Source of the DNA: Arthrobacter sp. EpRS71
Lineage (GTDB): Bacteria > Actinomycetota > Actinomycetes > Actinomycetales > Micrococcaceae
DNA: 64,000 nt
Direction: 5' to 3'
NCBI RefSeq assembly: GCF_001512285.1
Contig: NZ_LNUV01000004.1
Location: forward strand, 248,001 to 312,000
Positions 24,592-33,173 of the stretch are shown here, one piece after another. Numbering within the stretch: the stretch's first letter is position 1; every line of letters begins with the position of its first letter. Both the position numbers and the translations under genes were made by a program. The notes under the pieces are model-generated. The model saw only the letters and a list, made by a program, of their open reading frames with translations, ran no database searches and was not told where the DNA came from.

Positions 24592-24638
24592 TTGGCAGCT
24601 CGTTCAACTAGCTGTACGCTGTTCATCATAGTGATCTT
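24592..24638 (+). promoter_or_regulatory. Transporter promoter with IclR-type dyad
   Basis: TTGGCA (24592 to 24597), 17 bases, TACGCT (24615 to 24620). The 7-6-7 site CTGTTCA/TGATCTT (24619 to 24638) overlaps the -10 and start. Its left half matches the iclR dyad; the right half is degenerate. Confidence 0.45.
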
Positions 24639-24703
24639 GGCGGTGATGCCATCACTATCTCGCTGGGCCAACGGGGGCCCGGGGTGATTTTGAGGGAGTG
24701 CTT

Positions 24704-26056
24704 GTGATAACTCGTGCAAATGAAAAGCTCGCAGCCGAGGCTGACGACGCTGTAGTTGAGCCGGAACAGCTCCGCAGGGCTACGCTGGCCAGCTCTGTAG
24801 GTTCCGCGCTGGAGTACTACGACTTCTATATTTACGGTCTGGCGTCTGCGCTGATCTTCGGCCCGCTGTTCTTTTCCCCACTAGGCCCCGATGGTGCCCT
24901 GATTGCTTCGTTCGCCACTTACGGCGTTGGCTTCGCTGCACGTCCGTTCGGCGGTTTGATCTTCGGCTACATCGGGGACAGGTTCGGCAGGAAGATGGTC
25001 CTGATCCTGACCATCGCCTTGATGGGGACAGCGAGCTTTGCCATTGGTCTGCTGCCCACGTTTGAACAGGCCGGAATGCTCGGGGCTGTTCTGCTGGTGA
25101 CCTTGAGAATCATCCAGGGGCTGGGAGCCGGGGCGGAGCAGGCCGGCGCAACAACTCTGATTTCGGAAGTTGCTCCGCGGCGCCGTCGTGGTTTCTTCGC
25201 TTCGCTGCCGTTTGTCGGCATCCAACTGGGCACGCTCCTCGGTGCCGGAACTTTCGCGCTCATCACCATGGCGGACAAATCCGTCCTTCAGGGCTGGTTG
25301 TGGCGCGTACCTTTCCTTGCAAGCTTCATCCTGATCGCAGTGGCCATCTTTATTCGCCTCAAGCTCAAGGAGACCCCGGCCTTCCAGGAGCTGGAGAAGC
25401 ACAAGAATGTGGTCAAGAACCCCATTGGTGCGCTCTGGAAGCACTCCAAAAAGAACGTGCTTATTGGCATCGGCCTCCGCATGGGCGAGAACGGCAACTC
25501 TTCGATCTACTCCGCGCTGCTGGTGTCCTTTATGAGCATGCCGGCGGGAGTCTTTGCGGGAAATAACTCCATCGGTCCGGTTGGCCTCCTGATTGCTGCC
25601 GGCTTCGCGGCTGTCATGGTGGTGACATTCGGTGCCTTGTCCGACCGCTACGGTCGTGTTCCTGTGTACCGCTATGGAGCCCTCTTCCAGGCCATCATTG
25701 CCGTTCCTGCGTTCTATCTGGTGACGCTCGGCAACGTTACCCTCGTGTGGATTGTCATGGCTGTTGGCATCGCAATCGGCGTCCAGTCGATGCTCGGCCC
25801 CCAGTGCCCGCTGCTGCCGGAACTTTTCGGATCCCAGTACCGCTTCACCGGGGTGGCGATGAGCCGGGAGATCTCGGCCGTCCTGGCCGGTGGACTCGCA
25901 CCGCTGTTGGGTGCGCTCATGTTGGCCGCCACCAACCACTCGTGGCTGGTTTTGGCCATCTACTCCCTGGTCCTTGCGCTCATCTCCTTCGTGACCACGT
26001 TCTTCACTCCAGAGACGGCGGGCAGGGACCTGGTCAGCACGGAGGACGCTAAGTAG
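24704..26056 (+). CDS. MFS transporter, metabolite:H+ symporter (MHS) type
   Basis: A 450-residue protein with about 12 hydrophobic segments. The MHS signature SALEYYDFYIYG is in the first helix, the MFS loop motif GDRFGRK between helices 2 and 3, and a related SDRYGRVPVYRYG in the second half. MHS proteins import organic acids such as dicarboxylates, shikimate, or related compounds with protons. The GTG at 24704 is chosen because GAGGGAG ends five bases upstream; a GTG at 24698 overlaps that site. It lies downstream of the IclR gene with its own promoter and dyad. The substrate is likely a hydroxyacid or sugar acid used by the dehydrogenases at 28.3 to 32.2 kb, but this is inference. Confidence 0.9.
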   Translation: MITRANEKLAAEADDAVVEPEQLRRATLASSVGSALEYYDFYIYGLASALIFGPLFFSPLGPDGALIASFATYGVGFAARPFGGLIFGYIGDRFGRKMVLILTIALMGTASFAIGLLPTFEQAGMLGAVLLVTLRIIQGLGAGAEQAGATTLISEVAPRRRRGFFASLPFVGIQLGTLLGAGTFALITMADKSVLQGWLWRVPFLASFILIAVAIFIRLKLKETPAFQELEKHKNVVKNPIGALWKHSKKNVLIGIGLRMGENGNSSIYSALLVSFMSMPAGVFAGNNSIGPVGLLIAAGFAAVMVVTFGALSDRYGRVPVYRYGALFQAIIAVPAFYLVTLGNVTLVWIVMAVGIAIGVQSMLGPQCPLLPELFGSQYRFTGVAMSREISAVLAGGLAPLLGALMLAATNHSWLVLAIYSLVLALISFVTTFFTPETAGRDLVSTEDAK

Positions 26057-26107
26057 TTCCCAACGAACAATCGGGGGCAGGAATACCTGAAGACCAAGAG
26101 AACACGT

Positions 26108-26135
26108 GCGGCACCCTCCTTGTGGAGGGTGCCGC
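26108..26135 (+). terminator. Terminator after the MHS transporter
   Basis: A perfect 12-bp stem GCGGCACCCTCC/GGAGGGTGCCGC with a TTGT loop, about 50 bases after the stop. Confidence 0.8.
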
Positions 26136-26230
26136 TCTGTAGTGTCCGGGACACACAATGCGTCCGAAGAGTGTGATGGTAAAACACCGTCGGCAGTGCA
26201 GAATTGGTGCAGTGAAAGAGGAGCGTGTCC

Positions 26231-28288
26231 ATGACAACCACCAAGGGCCTTGCATCACCGGAAAGTCCTGGGCGGGTCAGGACGGGTGGAGCGGGCACCA
26301 GCTTCAGGCCTGAGATTCAGGGCCTGCGTTCCTTGGCGGTGCTCATGGTTGTCTCGTACCACATTTGGTTCGGCCGGGTTTCCGGTGGAGTGGACGTTTT
26401 TCTGCTGATTTCGGCGTTCCTGATGACACTGCAATTCGTGAGCCGTTTCGACGATGCCCGGCCGGTTTCACTGGTGCGGCACTGGTTGCACCTGTTCTGG
26501 AGGCTGTTGCCTGCGGTGGTTGTGGTGTTGCTTGCCACGCTGGCGGCCACTTATCTGGTGATTCCCCGCACTCGATGGCTTGAGATCTTCAGCCAAGGGT
26601 GGGCGTCCCTTTTCTACGTGCAAAATTGGCTGCTTCAGAAACAGGTGGTCAATTACTACGCGGCAGACCACAGCGTGGCGAGCCCCTTTCAGCACTTCTG
26701 GTCGCTGTCCATCCAGGGGCAGGTGTTCATCTTGTGGCCGGCGATCTTTGTTGCCGCTGCCTGGGTGTGCCGTAGGTATGGCCTGAAATACCGGGCTGTG
26801 CTGCTGGGAGTGTTCGGGCTGATATTCGCGGTGTCGCTGGCTTATTCGGTCTATTTCACGGCCGCACATCAGGAACTGGCTTATTTCGATACTTTTGCCC
26901 GGCTGTGGGAGTTTGCCTTGGGCACTCTCGTGGCGCTGTTGCTCCCGTATCTTCAGCCCGGCCGCGGAGTGCGAGGCGTGCTGGGGTGGGTTGGGGTGGC
27001 CGCTATGTTGAGTTGTGGAGCCCTGCTTCAGGTCCAGACCGCGTTTCCCGGGTACGTAGCACTGTGGCCGACCCTGGCGGCCGTGGCCGTCATCATCGCG
27101 GGGCAGTCCGGAAGCCGCCTGGGAGTGGACCGCATTCTGTCGTCCAAACTTTTGGTCGGGCTGGGTTCCACCTCGTATGCCCTGTACTTATGGCATTGGC
27201 CGCTCTTGGTAGTCACCCTGGTGTGGATGGGCCGGGATCATGCCGATGCTTTGACCGGCACTGTGATCGTTGCTGCGTCGCTGGTGCTGGCGCTTCTTAC
27301 CACACGGTTTGTGGAGCAGCCTCTGCGCGCATGGAGGTGGCCGGAAGCCAAACGACGGCGCCTGGCGGTGGCCGTACTTGTTTGCCTGGGGGTGGCCGCT
27401 GCTCCGATGGTGCAGTTCGGATACCAGCAACAAGTGGAGAAGAATCTGATCGCCCATCAGGACGCCGACGACAACCCCGGTGCGCGCGCCTTGTTGCCCG
27501 GCTACGTTGACCTTGTCAGGGAAGGGGCGCGGACACTGCCCACCCCTGAGCAGCTTCCGGAAGATTGGGGAAAGCTCGATGGCCCATGTACCGGTGAGCT
27601 CCGTCCCGCGGATCCGGTGCTTTTTTCAGAGTGCCAGCAGAACGACGTCGGCGCTGACGCAGAGAAGACAGTCTTTGTGGTGGGTCAGTCCCATTCGCTG
27701 CAATGGCTCGGAGCGATCGGTCCGCTGGCCAAGGAAAACCGTTGGCGTGTTCAAGCAGTCACGTTCGGGGCCTGCCCGTTCATGACTGAAACCGATGAGG
27801 TGGGGGACGAATGCAATGCCTTCAACAGGAATGTCCGGGAACACATCCGTATCCATCGGCCCGATGCTGTCTTTCTGGTAGGCACAGCGGCAGTTCCCGA
27901 CTCACCTGACGAGGACCTGACGTGGGGCCTTGACGAGTTGGTGGGTGAAATGACTGATCAAGGCGTGGAAGTCATCGCCATGCGGGACAACCCGCGTTTC
28001 TCTTTCAGCCCCAGTGAATGTGCCATGGCCTCCGGAGTGGATGATCCGCGGTGCCGACCTGCCCTGTCGTCGGTGCTCGCCGAATCCAATCCTTTGGATC
28101 AGTTGGAGGGCACCTTCACGGGGTTATCGATCCTGGACATGACGGATTTGATCTGTGACGGCGGGTCCTGTCCAGGCATTGTGGGCAACGTTTACGTGTA
28201 CCTTGACGACAACCACCTCTCGAGCACTTACGCCAGGACCATGACGGAGGCGTTGTCCGAGAGGTGGTTTGACGCCACGGGGTGGTAG
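26231..28288 (+). CDS. Acyltransferase-3 / SGNH fusion membrane protein (OatA-like)
   Basis: A 685-residue protein. The N-terminal 400 residues form an acyltransferase-3 membrane domain of about ten helices. It begins FRPEIQGLRSLAVLMVVSYH, with the conserved Arg and His, and has GGVDVFLLISAFL. The C-terminal region (about 440 to 685) is an extracytoplasmic SGNH-like domain with a candidate nucleophile Ser in VVGQSHSLQWLG and Asp-x-x-His in YLDDNHLS. Such fusions O-acylate cell-wall or surface polysaccharides. The usual GDS of block I reads GQS here, while the Ser is kept. The ATG at 26231 has AGAGGAG seven bases upstream. Its position between sugar-acid genes seems unrelated to its function. 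Confidence 0.85.
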   Translation: MTTTKGLASPESPGRVRTGGAGTSFRPEIQGLRSLAVLMVVSYHIWFGRVSGGVDVFLLISAFLMTLQFVSRFDDARPVSLVRHWLHLFWRLLPAVVVVLLATLAATYLVIPRTRWLEIFSQGWASLFYVQNWLLQKQVVNYYAADHSVASPFQHFWSLSIQGQVFILWPAIFVAAAWVCRRYGLKYRAVLLGVFGLIFAVSLAYSVYFTAAHQELAYFDTFARLWEFALGTLVALLLPYLQPGRGVRGVLGWVGVAAMLSCGALLQVQTAFPGYVALWPTLAAVAVIIAGQSGSRLGVDRILSSKLLVGLGSTSYALYLWHWPLLVVTLVWMGRDHADALTGTVIVAASLVLALLTTRFVEQPLRAWRWPEAKRRRLAVAVLVCLGVAAAPMVQFGYQQQVEKNLIAHQDADDNPGARALLPGYVDLVREGARTLPTPEQLPEDWGKLDGPCTGELRPADPVLFSECQQNDVGADAEKTVFVVGQSHSLQWLGAIGPLAKENRWRVQAVTFGACPFMTETDEVGDECNAFNRNVREHIRIHRPDAVFLVGTAAVPDSPDEDLTWGLDELVGEMTDQGVEVIAMRDNPRFSFSPSECAMASGVDDPRCRPALSSVLAESNPLDQLEGTFTGLSILDMTDLICDGGSCPGIVGNVYVYLDDNHLSSTYARTMTEALSERWFDATGW

Positions 28289-28296
28289 TTGACGGC

Positions 28297-29364
28297 CTAG
28301 TAGAAATGGACCGGATCAACCAGGTGCGGAAGTTCACCACCGTCCAGGAAGGTCCGCAGGTTGCCGCAGAAGCGTTCTGCGATGAGCCGGTTTTCGGCAG
28401 CGCTCAATGCCGAGGTGTGCGGCGACACAAGGACCTTGGGGTGAGTCCACAAGGGGCTGTCCTGGGGGAGCGGTTCCACCGCGAAAACGTCCAGGCAGGC
28501 GTATGAAACCTGGCCGTTGTCCAGCGCTTCCAGCAAAGCTTCTTCATCCACCACGGTTCCGCGGCCCACGTTCACGAACACGGTGCCCGGTTTCATGGCA
28601 GAGAAAATGTCCTTGTTGAAAAGCTTCTCTGTGTATGGCGTGCCGGGCAGCGTGTTGACGACGGCGTCGGCATCAGCGAGCAGGCCGGGCAGGCCACCGT
28701 TGTCGGTGACCTCGTCGATCCCTTCAATGGCTTCAACGTTGCGCTTGGTTCCGCTGACTTTCATTCCCAGGGCACGCGCGATTCGGGCGGTTTCCATGCC
28801 GATTTCACCGAGGCCGGCGATCACAACTTTGGAGCCGTTGGCCAGCTTGGTGGGTGTTCTCAATTCCGGCCAGAACTTGGCGGCCTGATCCTGTGCCATC
28901 TCCGCGCTGCGCTTGAAGCCGTTGAGGATGCCGAAGGCTGAAAATTCCGCCAGCGGCAGTGCGTGGACTCCGGCGGACGTTGTGACGCGGAACTTCTGCA
29001 GGGTTTCGGTGTCGAGCCCGGAGGCCTTCACCGCGCCACCGGCTCCTGCTGCCATGGCGTGAATCCATTGCAGATGGGGGTTGCTGCCTGCGATGCGCGC
29101 CAGTCCGGCCGGGCTTTCGTTGGGGAAGCCGTAGAGGATCTGGGCCCGGTTCAGCATGTCCCAATAGCGTTCTTCCTGCTCTGGTGTGCGCTCGAATTCG
29201 GGATCGCCTGCGTGATCGGCCGGGAAGCGTTCCGGCGGAAGGAGCTCGGGTTCGTAGAGAACTGTTACGGAGGGATCTACAGCGCGGATCAGCTCTACAT
29301 GCTCGGCTTCGAGGGGTACAGCGATGGCGATGGTAAGTTCATCAGTCGTCATAGTGTTCATCAT
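28297..29364 (-). CDS. D-2-hydroxyacid dehydrogenase
   Basis: A 355-residue member of the D-isomer-specific 2-hydroxyacid dehydrogenase family. The NAD-binding motif GLGEIGMETARIARALGM is at about residues 205 to 225. The catalytic Arg is in VNVGRGTVVDE, Glu in LDVFAVEPLP and His in VSPHTSAL. It interconverts a 2-hydroxyacid and a 2-ketoacid, or acts on glyoxylate/hydroxypyruvate-like substrates. The start may be the ATG at 29364, 29361 or 29352; none has a clear Shine-Dalgarno sequence, and the outer ones fall inside an IclR-type dyad. It is divergent from the next dehydrogenase and ends eight bases from the convergent acyltransferase gene. Confidence 0.88.
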   Translation of the reverse strand: MMNTMTTDELTIAIAVPLEAEHVELIRAVDPSVTVLYEPELLPPERFPADHAGDPEFERTPEQEERYWDMLNRAQILYGFPNESPAGLARIAGSNPHLQWIHAMAAGAGGAVKASGLDTETLQKFRVTTSAGVHALPLAEFSAFGILNGFKRSAEMAQDQAAKFWPELRTPTKLANGSKVVIAGLGEIGMETARIARALGMKVSGTKRNVEAIEGIDEVTDNGGLPGLLADADAVVNTLPGTPYTEKLFNKDIFSAMKPGTVFVNVGRGTVVDEEALLEALDNGQVSYACLDVFAVEPLPQDSPLWTHPKVLVSPHTSALSAAENRLIAERFCGNLRTFLDGGELPHLVDPVHFY

Positions 29365-29373
29365 ACTGAATGG
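29354..29373. promoter_or_regulatory. IclR-type dyad in the divergent dehydrogenase promoter region
   Basis: GTGTTCA, six bases, TGAATGG: the left half is identical to the iclR operator, and TGAA of the right half is kept. It lies between two divergent dehydrogenase genes, so one site could control both. Confidence 0.45.
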
Positions 29374-29434
29374 AGGCTAGGATATTGAACAGAATTTGCG
29401 AAGATGACCACAAAGAAGTGAGGTATTACCTGCC

Positions 29435-30334
29435 ATGACAAGCACAAGAGTTGGCTTCGTTGGCCTGGGTCTCATGGGGGCGCCCATGGCCTCAAACATC
29501 GCAAAGGCCGGTTGGAACGTCACCGCCTGGAACCGCTCCGGTGCCGCCTTTGAAGGATTGGCCGTCCAGCGTGCAGCCAGCGTCGCCGAACTGCGCAACG
29601 AAGACGCCATCATCTTCATGCTCCCAGACCTTCCCTTCATCGAAGAAGCTTCAGCTGACTTGCTGGAGTCCTGGCGGAGCAATCCGCCCCGGCCGGGTAC
29701 CGCCGTCGTTATCATGAGCAGCGTTTCTCCTACCGCGGTCCAGCAATTCGGCGAAGCTGTTCACCAGGCGACCGGCGGCAACGCGGTAGTAGTGGACGCG
29801 CCGGTCAGTGGCGGCACCGCGGGCGCACAAAGCGGAAACCTTGCCATTATGGTGGGCGCGAGCGAAAGCCGGTTCGAAGCGCTCAAGCCGCTTCTCGAAA
29901 CCATGGGGACCACCGTACGGCGCATGGGGCCGCTTGGATCGGGGTCGCTCGCGAAAGCCTGCAACCAGCTCATTGTGGGAACCACGACGGCGGCCCTCGC
30001 CGAAGCAGCCGAACTCGCCGAACGCTCCGGCATGGAGGTGAAAGCCCTCTTCGAGGTTCTCTCCGGAGGGCTGGCCGGAAGCAGGGTGCTGGACAATGTT
30101 GGCCCCCGGCTGGCCGCCAAGGATTATGCCCCCACCGGACCGGCCAAGTTCATGCACAAGGATCTGGGCTTCGTGGTGTCCAGTGCGGAAGCCGTTGGTT
30201 CCGCCGTTCCCATGGCGTCTGCGGCAATTGACCTGTACGCCGAACTCAAGCGCCAAGGTCTGGGCGATCATGACCTCGCTGTCGTCAGGCAAACAATCGC
30301 GAACCTTAGCCGCACATCAGCCAGCACCAACTGA
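29435..30334 (+). CDS. Beta-hydroxyacid dehydrogenase (3-hydroxyisobutyrate dehydrogenase-like)
   Basis: A 299-residue enzyme with the N-terminal NAD(P) motif VGFVGLGLMGAPMASNIAKAG. It has the substrate-binding DAPVSGGTAGAQSGNLAIMVG and the catalytic Lys in LGSGSLAKACNQLIVG, followed by an all-helical C-terminal half. The family includes 3-hydroxyisobutyrate, tartronate semialdehyde and related reductases; the sequence alone does not fix the substrate. It is the first gene of a rightward group with idnO and idnD homologues, which suggests a role in sugar-acid breakdown. The divergent partner is a D-2-hydroxyacid dehydrogenase, sharing a regulatory region with an IclR-type site. Confidence 0.88.
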   Translation: MTSTRVGFVGLGLMGAPMASNIAKAGWNVTAWNRSGAAFEGLAVQRAASVAELRNEDAIIFMLPDLPFIEEASADLLESWRSNPPRPGTAVVIMSSVSPTAVQQFGEAVHQATGGNAVVVDAPVSGGTAGAQSGNLAIMVGASESRFEALKPLLETMGTTVRRMGPLGSGSLAKACNQLIVGTTTAALAEAAELAERSGMEVKALFEVLSGGLAGSRVLDNVGPRLAAKDYAPTGPAKFMHKDLGFVVSSAEAVGSAVPMASAAIDLYAELKRQGLGDHDLAVVRQTIANLSRTSASTN

Positions 30335-30387
30335 ACCGGCAGCAGTAACTGAACCGGCCCAACCGAAGAAGGAATGAAAAACAAACT

Positions 30388-31158
30388 ATGAGTGGACTTT
30401 TTGATCTGACCGGGCGGGTTGCCTTGGTCACTGGCTCCAGCCGCGGGATTGGTAACGCCCTGGCTAAAGGGCTGGCAGACGCAGGCGCCACGGTGGTGTT
30501 GAACGGCATCAGTCCGGACCGTCTCGAATCAGCCCACCAAGCCATGGAGATTGACTATCCGCAGGGGCGGGTCCATAGCCGTGCATTCGACGTCACCGAT
30601 GCCACGGCCGCCGCAGAGGGAGTGGCCTGGATCGAGGAGAACGTCGGGCCGCTGGACATCCTGGTAAACAACGCCGGAATCCAGCACCGTGTGCCCATGC
30701 TGGACCTGGACGTGAAGGATTGGGATCGTGTCATCACCGCAAACCTGACCAGCGCCTTCCTGGTGGGTCGGGAAGTGGCGCGGCACATGATCCCCCGGGG
30801 ACAAGGGAAGATCATCAATATCTGCTCGGTCCAGACAGACCTGGCCCGCCCCACCATCGCTCCCTACGTGGCGGCGAAGGGCGGGCTCCGTAACCTGACC
30901 CGCGCCATGACCGCAGAGTGGGCGGCCAGCGGATTGCAGATCAACGGCATCGCACCGGGGTATATCCACACGGAAATGACGCAGAACCTGGTGGACGATC
31001 CCGATTTCAACTCCTGGATCCTCGGCCGGACCCCGGCCAACCGTTGGGGAACAGTGGCCGATCTGGCCGGGCCAGCCGTCTGGCTCGCCTCGCAAGCATC
31101 CAATTTTGTCAACGGTCAGACGATCTTCGTTGACGGTGGAATGACGGTGGTGGTCTGA
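30388..31158 (+). CDS. idnO: SDR oxidoreductase, gluconate 5-dehydrogenase-like (IdnO)
   Basis: A 256-residue short-chain dehydrogenase. The cofactor motif is TGSSRGIGNAL, followed by VNNAGIQHRVPML, the catalytic Ser in INICSVQTDLARP and the Tyr-x-x-x-Lys in APYVAAKGG. The stretches around NNAGIQHR and FVNGQTIFVDGGMT are typical of gluconate 5-dehydrogenases, which interconvert 5-ketogluconate and gluconate. With the next gene this completes L-idonate to gluconate conversion. The stop overlaps the idnD start by one base (TGATG). The AAGGA before the start is unusually far (about 15 bases), and a five-codon reading frame (30374 to 30391) lies between. Confidence 0.87.
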   Translation: MSGLFDLTGRVALVTGSSRGIGNALAKGLADAGATVVLNGISPDRLESAHQAMEIDYPQGRVHSRAFDVTDATAAAEGVAWIEENVGPLDILVNNAGIQHRVPMLDLDVKDWDRVITANLTSAFLVGREVARHMIPRGQGKIINICSVQTDLARPTIAPYVAAKGGLRNLTRAMTAEWAASGLQINGIAPGYIHTEMTQNLVDDPDFNSWILGRTPANRWGTVADLAGPAVWLASQASNFVNGQTIFVDGGMTVVV

Positions 31159-32207
31159 TGCGCATCATTCTCCCGACGTCCGGACCCGCCGTCGTTGCCC
31201 ATGGCAAGGGCGATCTCAGGATTGAAGACATCCCCTTGACCGTGCCGGCCACCGACGAGGCGATCGTGGAGATCGCCTACGGCGGGATCTGCGGATCTGA
31301 CCTTCACTACTGGCTGCATGGGGCAGCAGGGGAGTCCATCCTCAAGGAGCCCATGGTCCTGGGGCACGAAATTGTGGGCGTGGTGGTTCAGCAAGCAGCC
31401 AATGGCGAGGGTCCCGCAGTGGGAACGCCCGTGGCCGTCCACCCCGCCACGCCGGCCCCCGGAGACGTCCGATACCCTGAGGACCGGCCCAACCTCTCTC
31501 CGGGTTGCACATACCTGGGTAGTGCGGCACGGTACCCCCACACGGATGGCGCGTTCAGCCGCTATGCCAACCTGCCGGCCAGGATGCTGCGCCCGCTGCC
31601 GGAGAACCTGGACCTGAGGACGGCCGCACTGGTTGAGCCGGCCAGTGTGGCATGGCATGCCGTTGCCCGCGCGGGCGATGTCGCAGGAAAAACCGCCCTG
31701 GTGATTGGCAGCGGCCCCATTGGTGCACTCGTCGTCGCCGTACTCAAGCGCGCCGGAGCGGCCCGGATCGTCGCCGTCGACATGCATGACAAGCCCTTGG
31801 AAATTGCCCGTGCTGTTGGCGCTGACGAGGTCCTCAAGGGCGACGATGCCGGGGCTATAGCGGCAGTGGACGCCGACGTCGTTATTGAATCTTCAGGAAG
31901 CCATTTTGGCCTTGCCTCGGCCATCAAGGGCGCCACCCGCGGCGGCAAAGTGGTGATGGTGGGGCTGCTGCCGTCAGGACCGCAGCCCGTCTTCATCTCC
32001 CTGGCCATCACCCGGGAGTTGGAACTGCTGGGTTCGTTCCGCTTCAATGACGAAATCGACGACGTCATTGCTGCCTTGGCCGATGGTTCGTTGTTGGTGG
32101 ACCCCGTGGTCACGCACGAGTTCGACCTCTCCCAAGGCTTGGAAGCATTTGACGTTGCGAGGAACTCAGCCGAATCCGGCAAGGTGTTGCTGAACTTCCA
32201 GCAGTAA
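31158..32207 (+). CDS. idnD: Zinc-type alcohol dehydrogenase, L-idonate 5-dehydrogenase-like (IdnD)
   Basis: A 349-residue medium-chain dehydrogenase. Catalytic zinc ligands are the Cys in GGICGSDLHYW, and the His-Glu in LGHEIVG. The Rossmann motif is ALVIGSGPIGALVVAVLKRAGA. L-idonate 5-dehydrogenases have GSAARYPHTDGAFSRY-like sequence before the cofactor domain, seen here. The structural zinc lobe of the family normally has four Cys; here only one Cys (SPGCTYLG) remains, so that zinc is probably absent. It oxidises L-idonate to 5-ketogluconate, which the adjacent SDR would reduce to gluconate. No gluconate kinase gene is in the window, so phosphorylation must occur elsewhere before gnd acts. 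Confidence 0.86.
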   Translation: MRIILPTSGPAVVAHGKGDLRIEDIPLTVPATDEAIVEIAYGGICGSDLHYWLHGAAGESILKEPMVLGHEIVGVVVQQAANGEGPAVGTPVAVHPATPAPGDVRYPEDRPNLSPGCTYLGSAARYPHTDGAFSRYANLPARMLRPLPENLDLRTAALVEPASVAWHAVARAGDVAGKTALVIGSGPIGALVVAVLKRAGAARIVAVDMHDKPLEIARAVGADEVLKGDDAGAIAAVDADVVIESSGSHFGLASAIKGATRGGKVVMVGLLPSGPQPVFISLAITRELELLGSFRFNDEIDDVIAALADGSLLVDPVVTHEFDLSQGLEAFDVARNSAESGKVLLNFQQ

Positions 32208-32211
32208 CCAG

Positions 32212-32952
32212 TTAGTTCTTCGCGACGGGGACGAACACGCGGGGCTGGTCATTCCAGCTGGGAGCCAGCTCCGCAATGGTCTGCCGCATGATTTTGGCGG
32301 CGGCATCGCGCGCGAGGGAGCCGTCTCCTGCATCTATCGCGTGGGCGACGTCCATGTGCCACTGGAGCGCCTGCTTTTGGGGGTGTTCGGGCATCAGCCC
32401 GTGGACGGTTCGGCCTGTGAGGGTCTCCGTGACCTGGCCAATCAGGTTGGCGAACATTTCGTTGCCGGAGCCGGAGAGGACCAGTGCATGGAACCGGATG
32501 TCGAGGTCAAGGAACCGGGCCATGTCACCGGCATCGCCGGCTTCCTTCATGGCAAGTGAGATGCCCACCAACTCCTGCCGAAGACTTTCCGGTGCGTTCC
32601 CTGCAGCCAGTTCTGCCGCTACAGGCTCGACGGCGGAACGCAGCTCAGCAAGGGACCGCAACTGGGCGCCCCGCCCCTCGCCGGCGAGCCGCCAACGAAT
32701 CACTAAAGGATCGAAGGGGTTCCAGCGATGTGCCGGCAACACACGGATACCCACTCGCTTGATGGTCTCCACGAGCCCCAGCGACTGTAGAACACGGACA
32801 GCTTCACGGACCACGGAGCGCGAGACCTTGAGCTCGTCTTCCAAATGCTCGGCCAGCATGACATGGCCCGTGGGAAGGGCACCGCCGACGATTCTGGTGC
32901 CCAAGTGCTCTACGGCGCGGTGGTGGAGGCTGGTTGACATAGAGGTAAGCAT
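32212..32952 (-). CDS. GntR-family regulator with FCD domain
   Basis: A 246-residue regulator. The N-terminal winged helix (about residues 8 to 72) contains LEDELKVSRSVVREAVRVLQ, the hallmark of the GntR/FadR group. The C-terminal all-helical FCD domain has the metal-binding pattern, with Asp-x-x-x-His in LDLDIRFHALVL and later His residues in HMDVAHAIDAGD. FCD regulators commonly sense sugar acids such as gluconate or galactonate. The gene ends four bases from the idnD stop (convergent) and starts about 220 bases from gnd, which points to control of the gluconate genes and gnd. A second start at residue 5 is possible. Confidence 0.9.
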   Translation of the reverse strand: MLTSMSTSLHHRAVEHLGTRIVGGALPTGHVMLAEHLEDELKVSRSVVREAVRVLQSLGLVETIKRVGIRVLPAHRWNPFDPLVIRWRLAGEGRGAQLRSLAELRSAVEPVAAELAAGNAPESLRQELVGISLAMKEAGDAGDMARFLDLDIRFHALVLSGSGNEMFANLIGQVTETLTGRTVHGLMPEHPQKQALQWHMDVAHAIDAGDGSLARDAAAKIMRQTIAELAPSWNDQPRVFVPVAKN

Positions 32953-33135
32953 AGTGGCGCGGCGACGTCAGGTGCGCAGAGGAAACCGGGGCGGCATCAT
33001 AGACTGTTTATGACGCGGCACCGTTCCAAAACGTGGGCGCCGCTTTCCCGCACTTGGCTTAAATACGTATGGTTTATTACAGCCCCTGGTTTTGAAATCG
33101 CTTCCCGCGTGCCCCCTTGGGTAACGGGCGACTGT

Positions 33136-33156
33136 TTGTACACGAACTTGTACAAG
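33136..33156 (+). promoter_or_regulatory. Repeat and palindrome upstream of gnd
   Basis: TTGTACA occurs twice with a 12-base period (33136 and 33148). The second copy lies in a perfect 10-bp palindrome CTTGTACAAG, just before the gnd ribosome binding site. A site for the neighbouring GntR protein is possible (inference). Confidence 0.4.
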
Positions 33157-33173
33157 AACGAAATGGAGTTTTG

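Noticed and set aside
24881..26158. Open frame of 425 codons on - opposite the MHS transporter
   Set aside because: Composition is His/Gln/Arg-rich, as expected from reading a membrane-protein gene in reverse; there is no domain.
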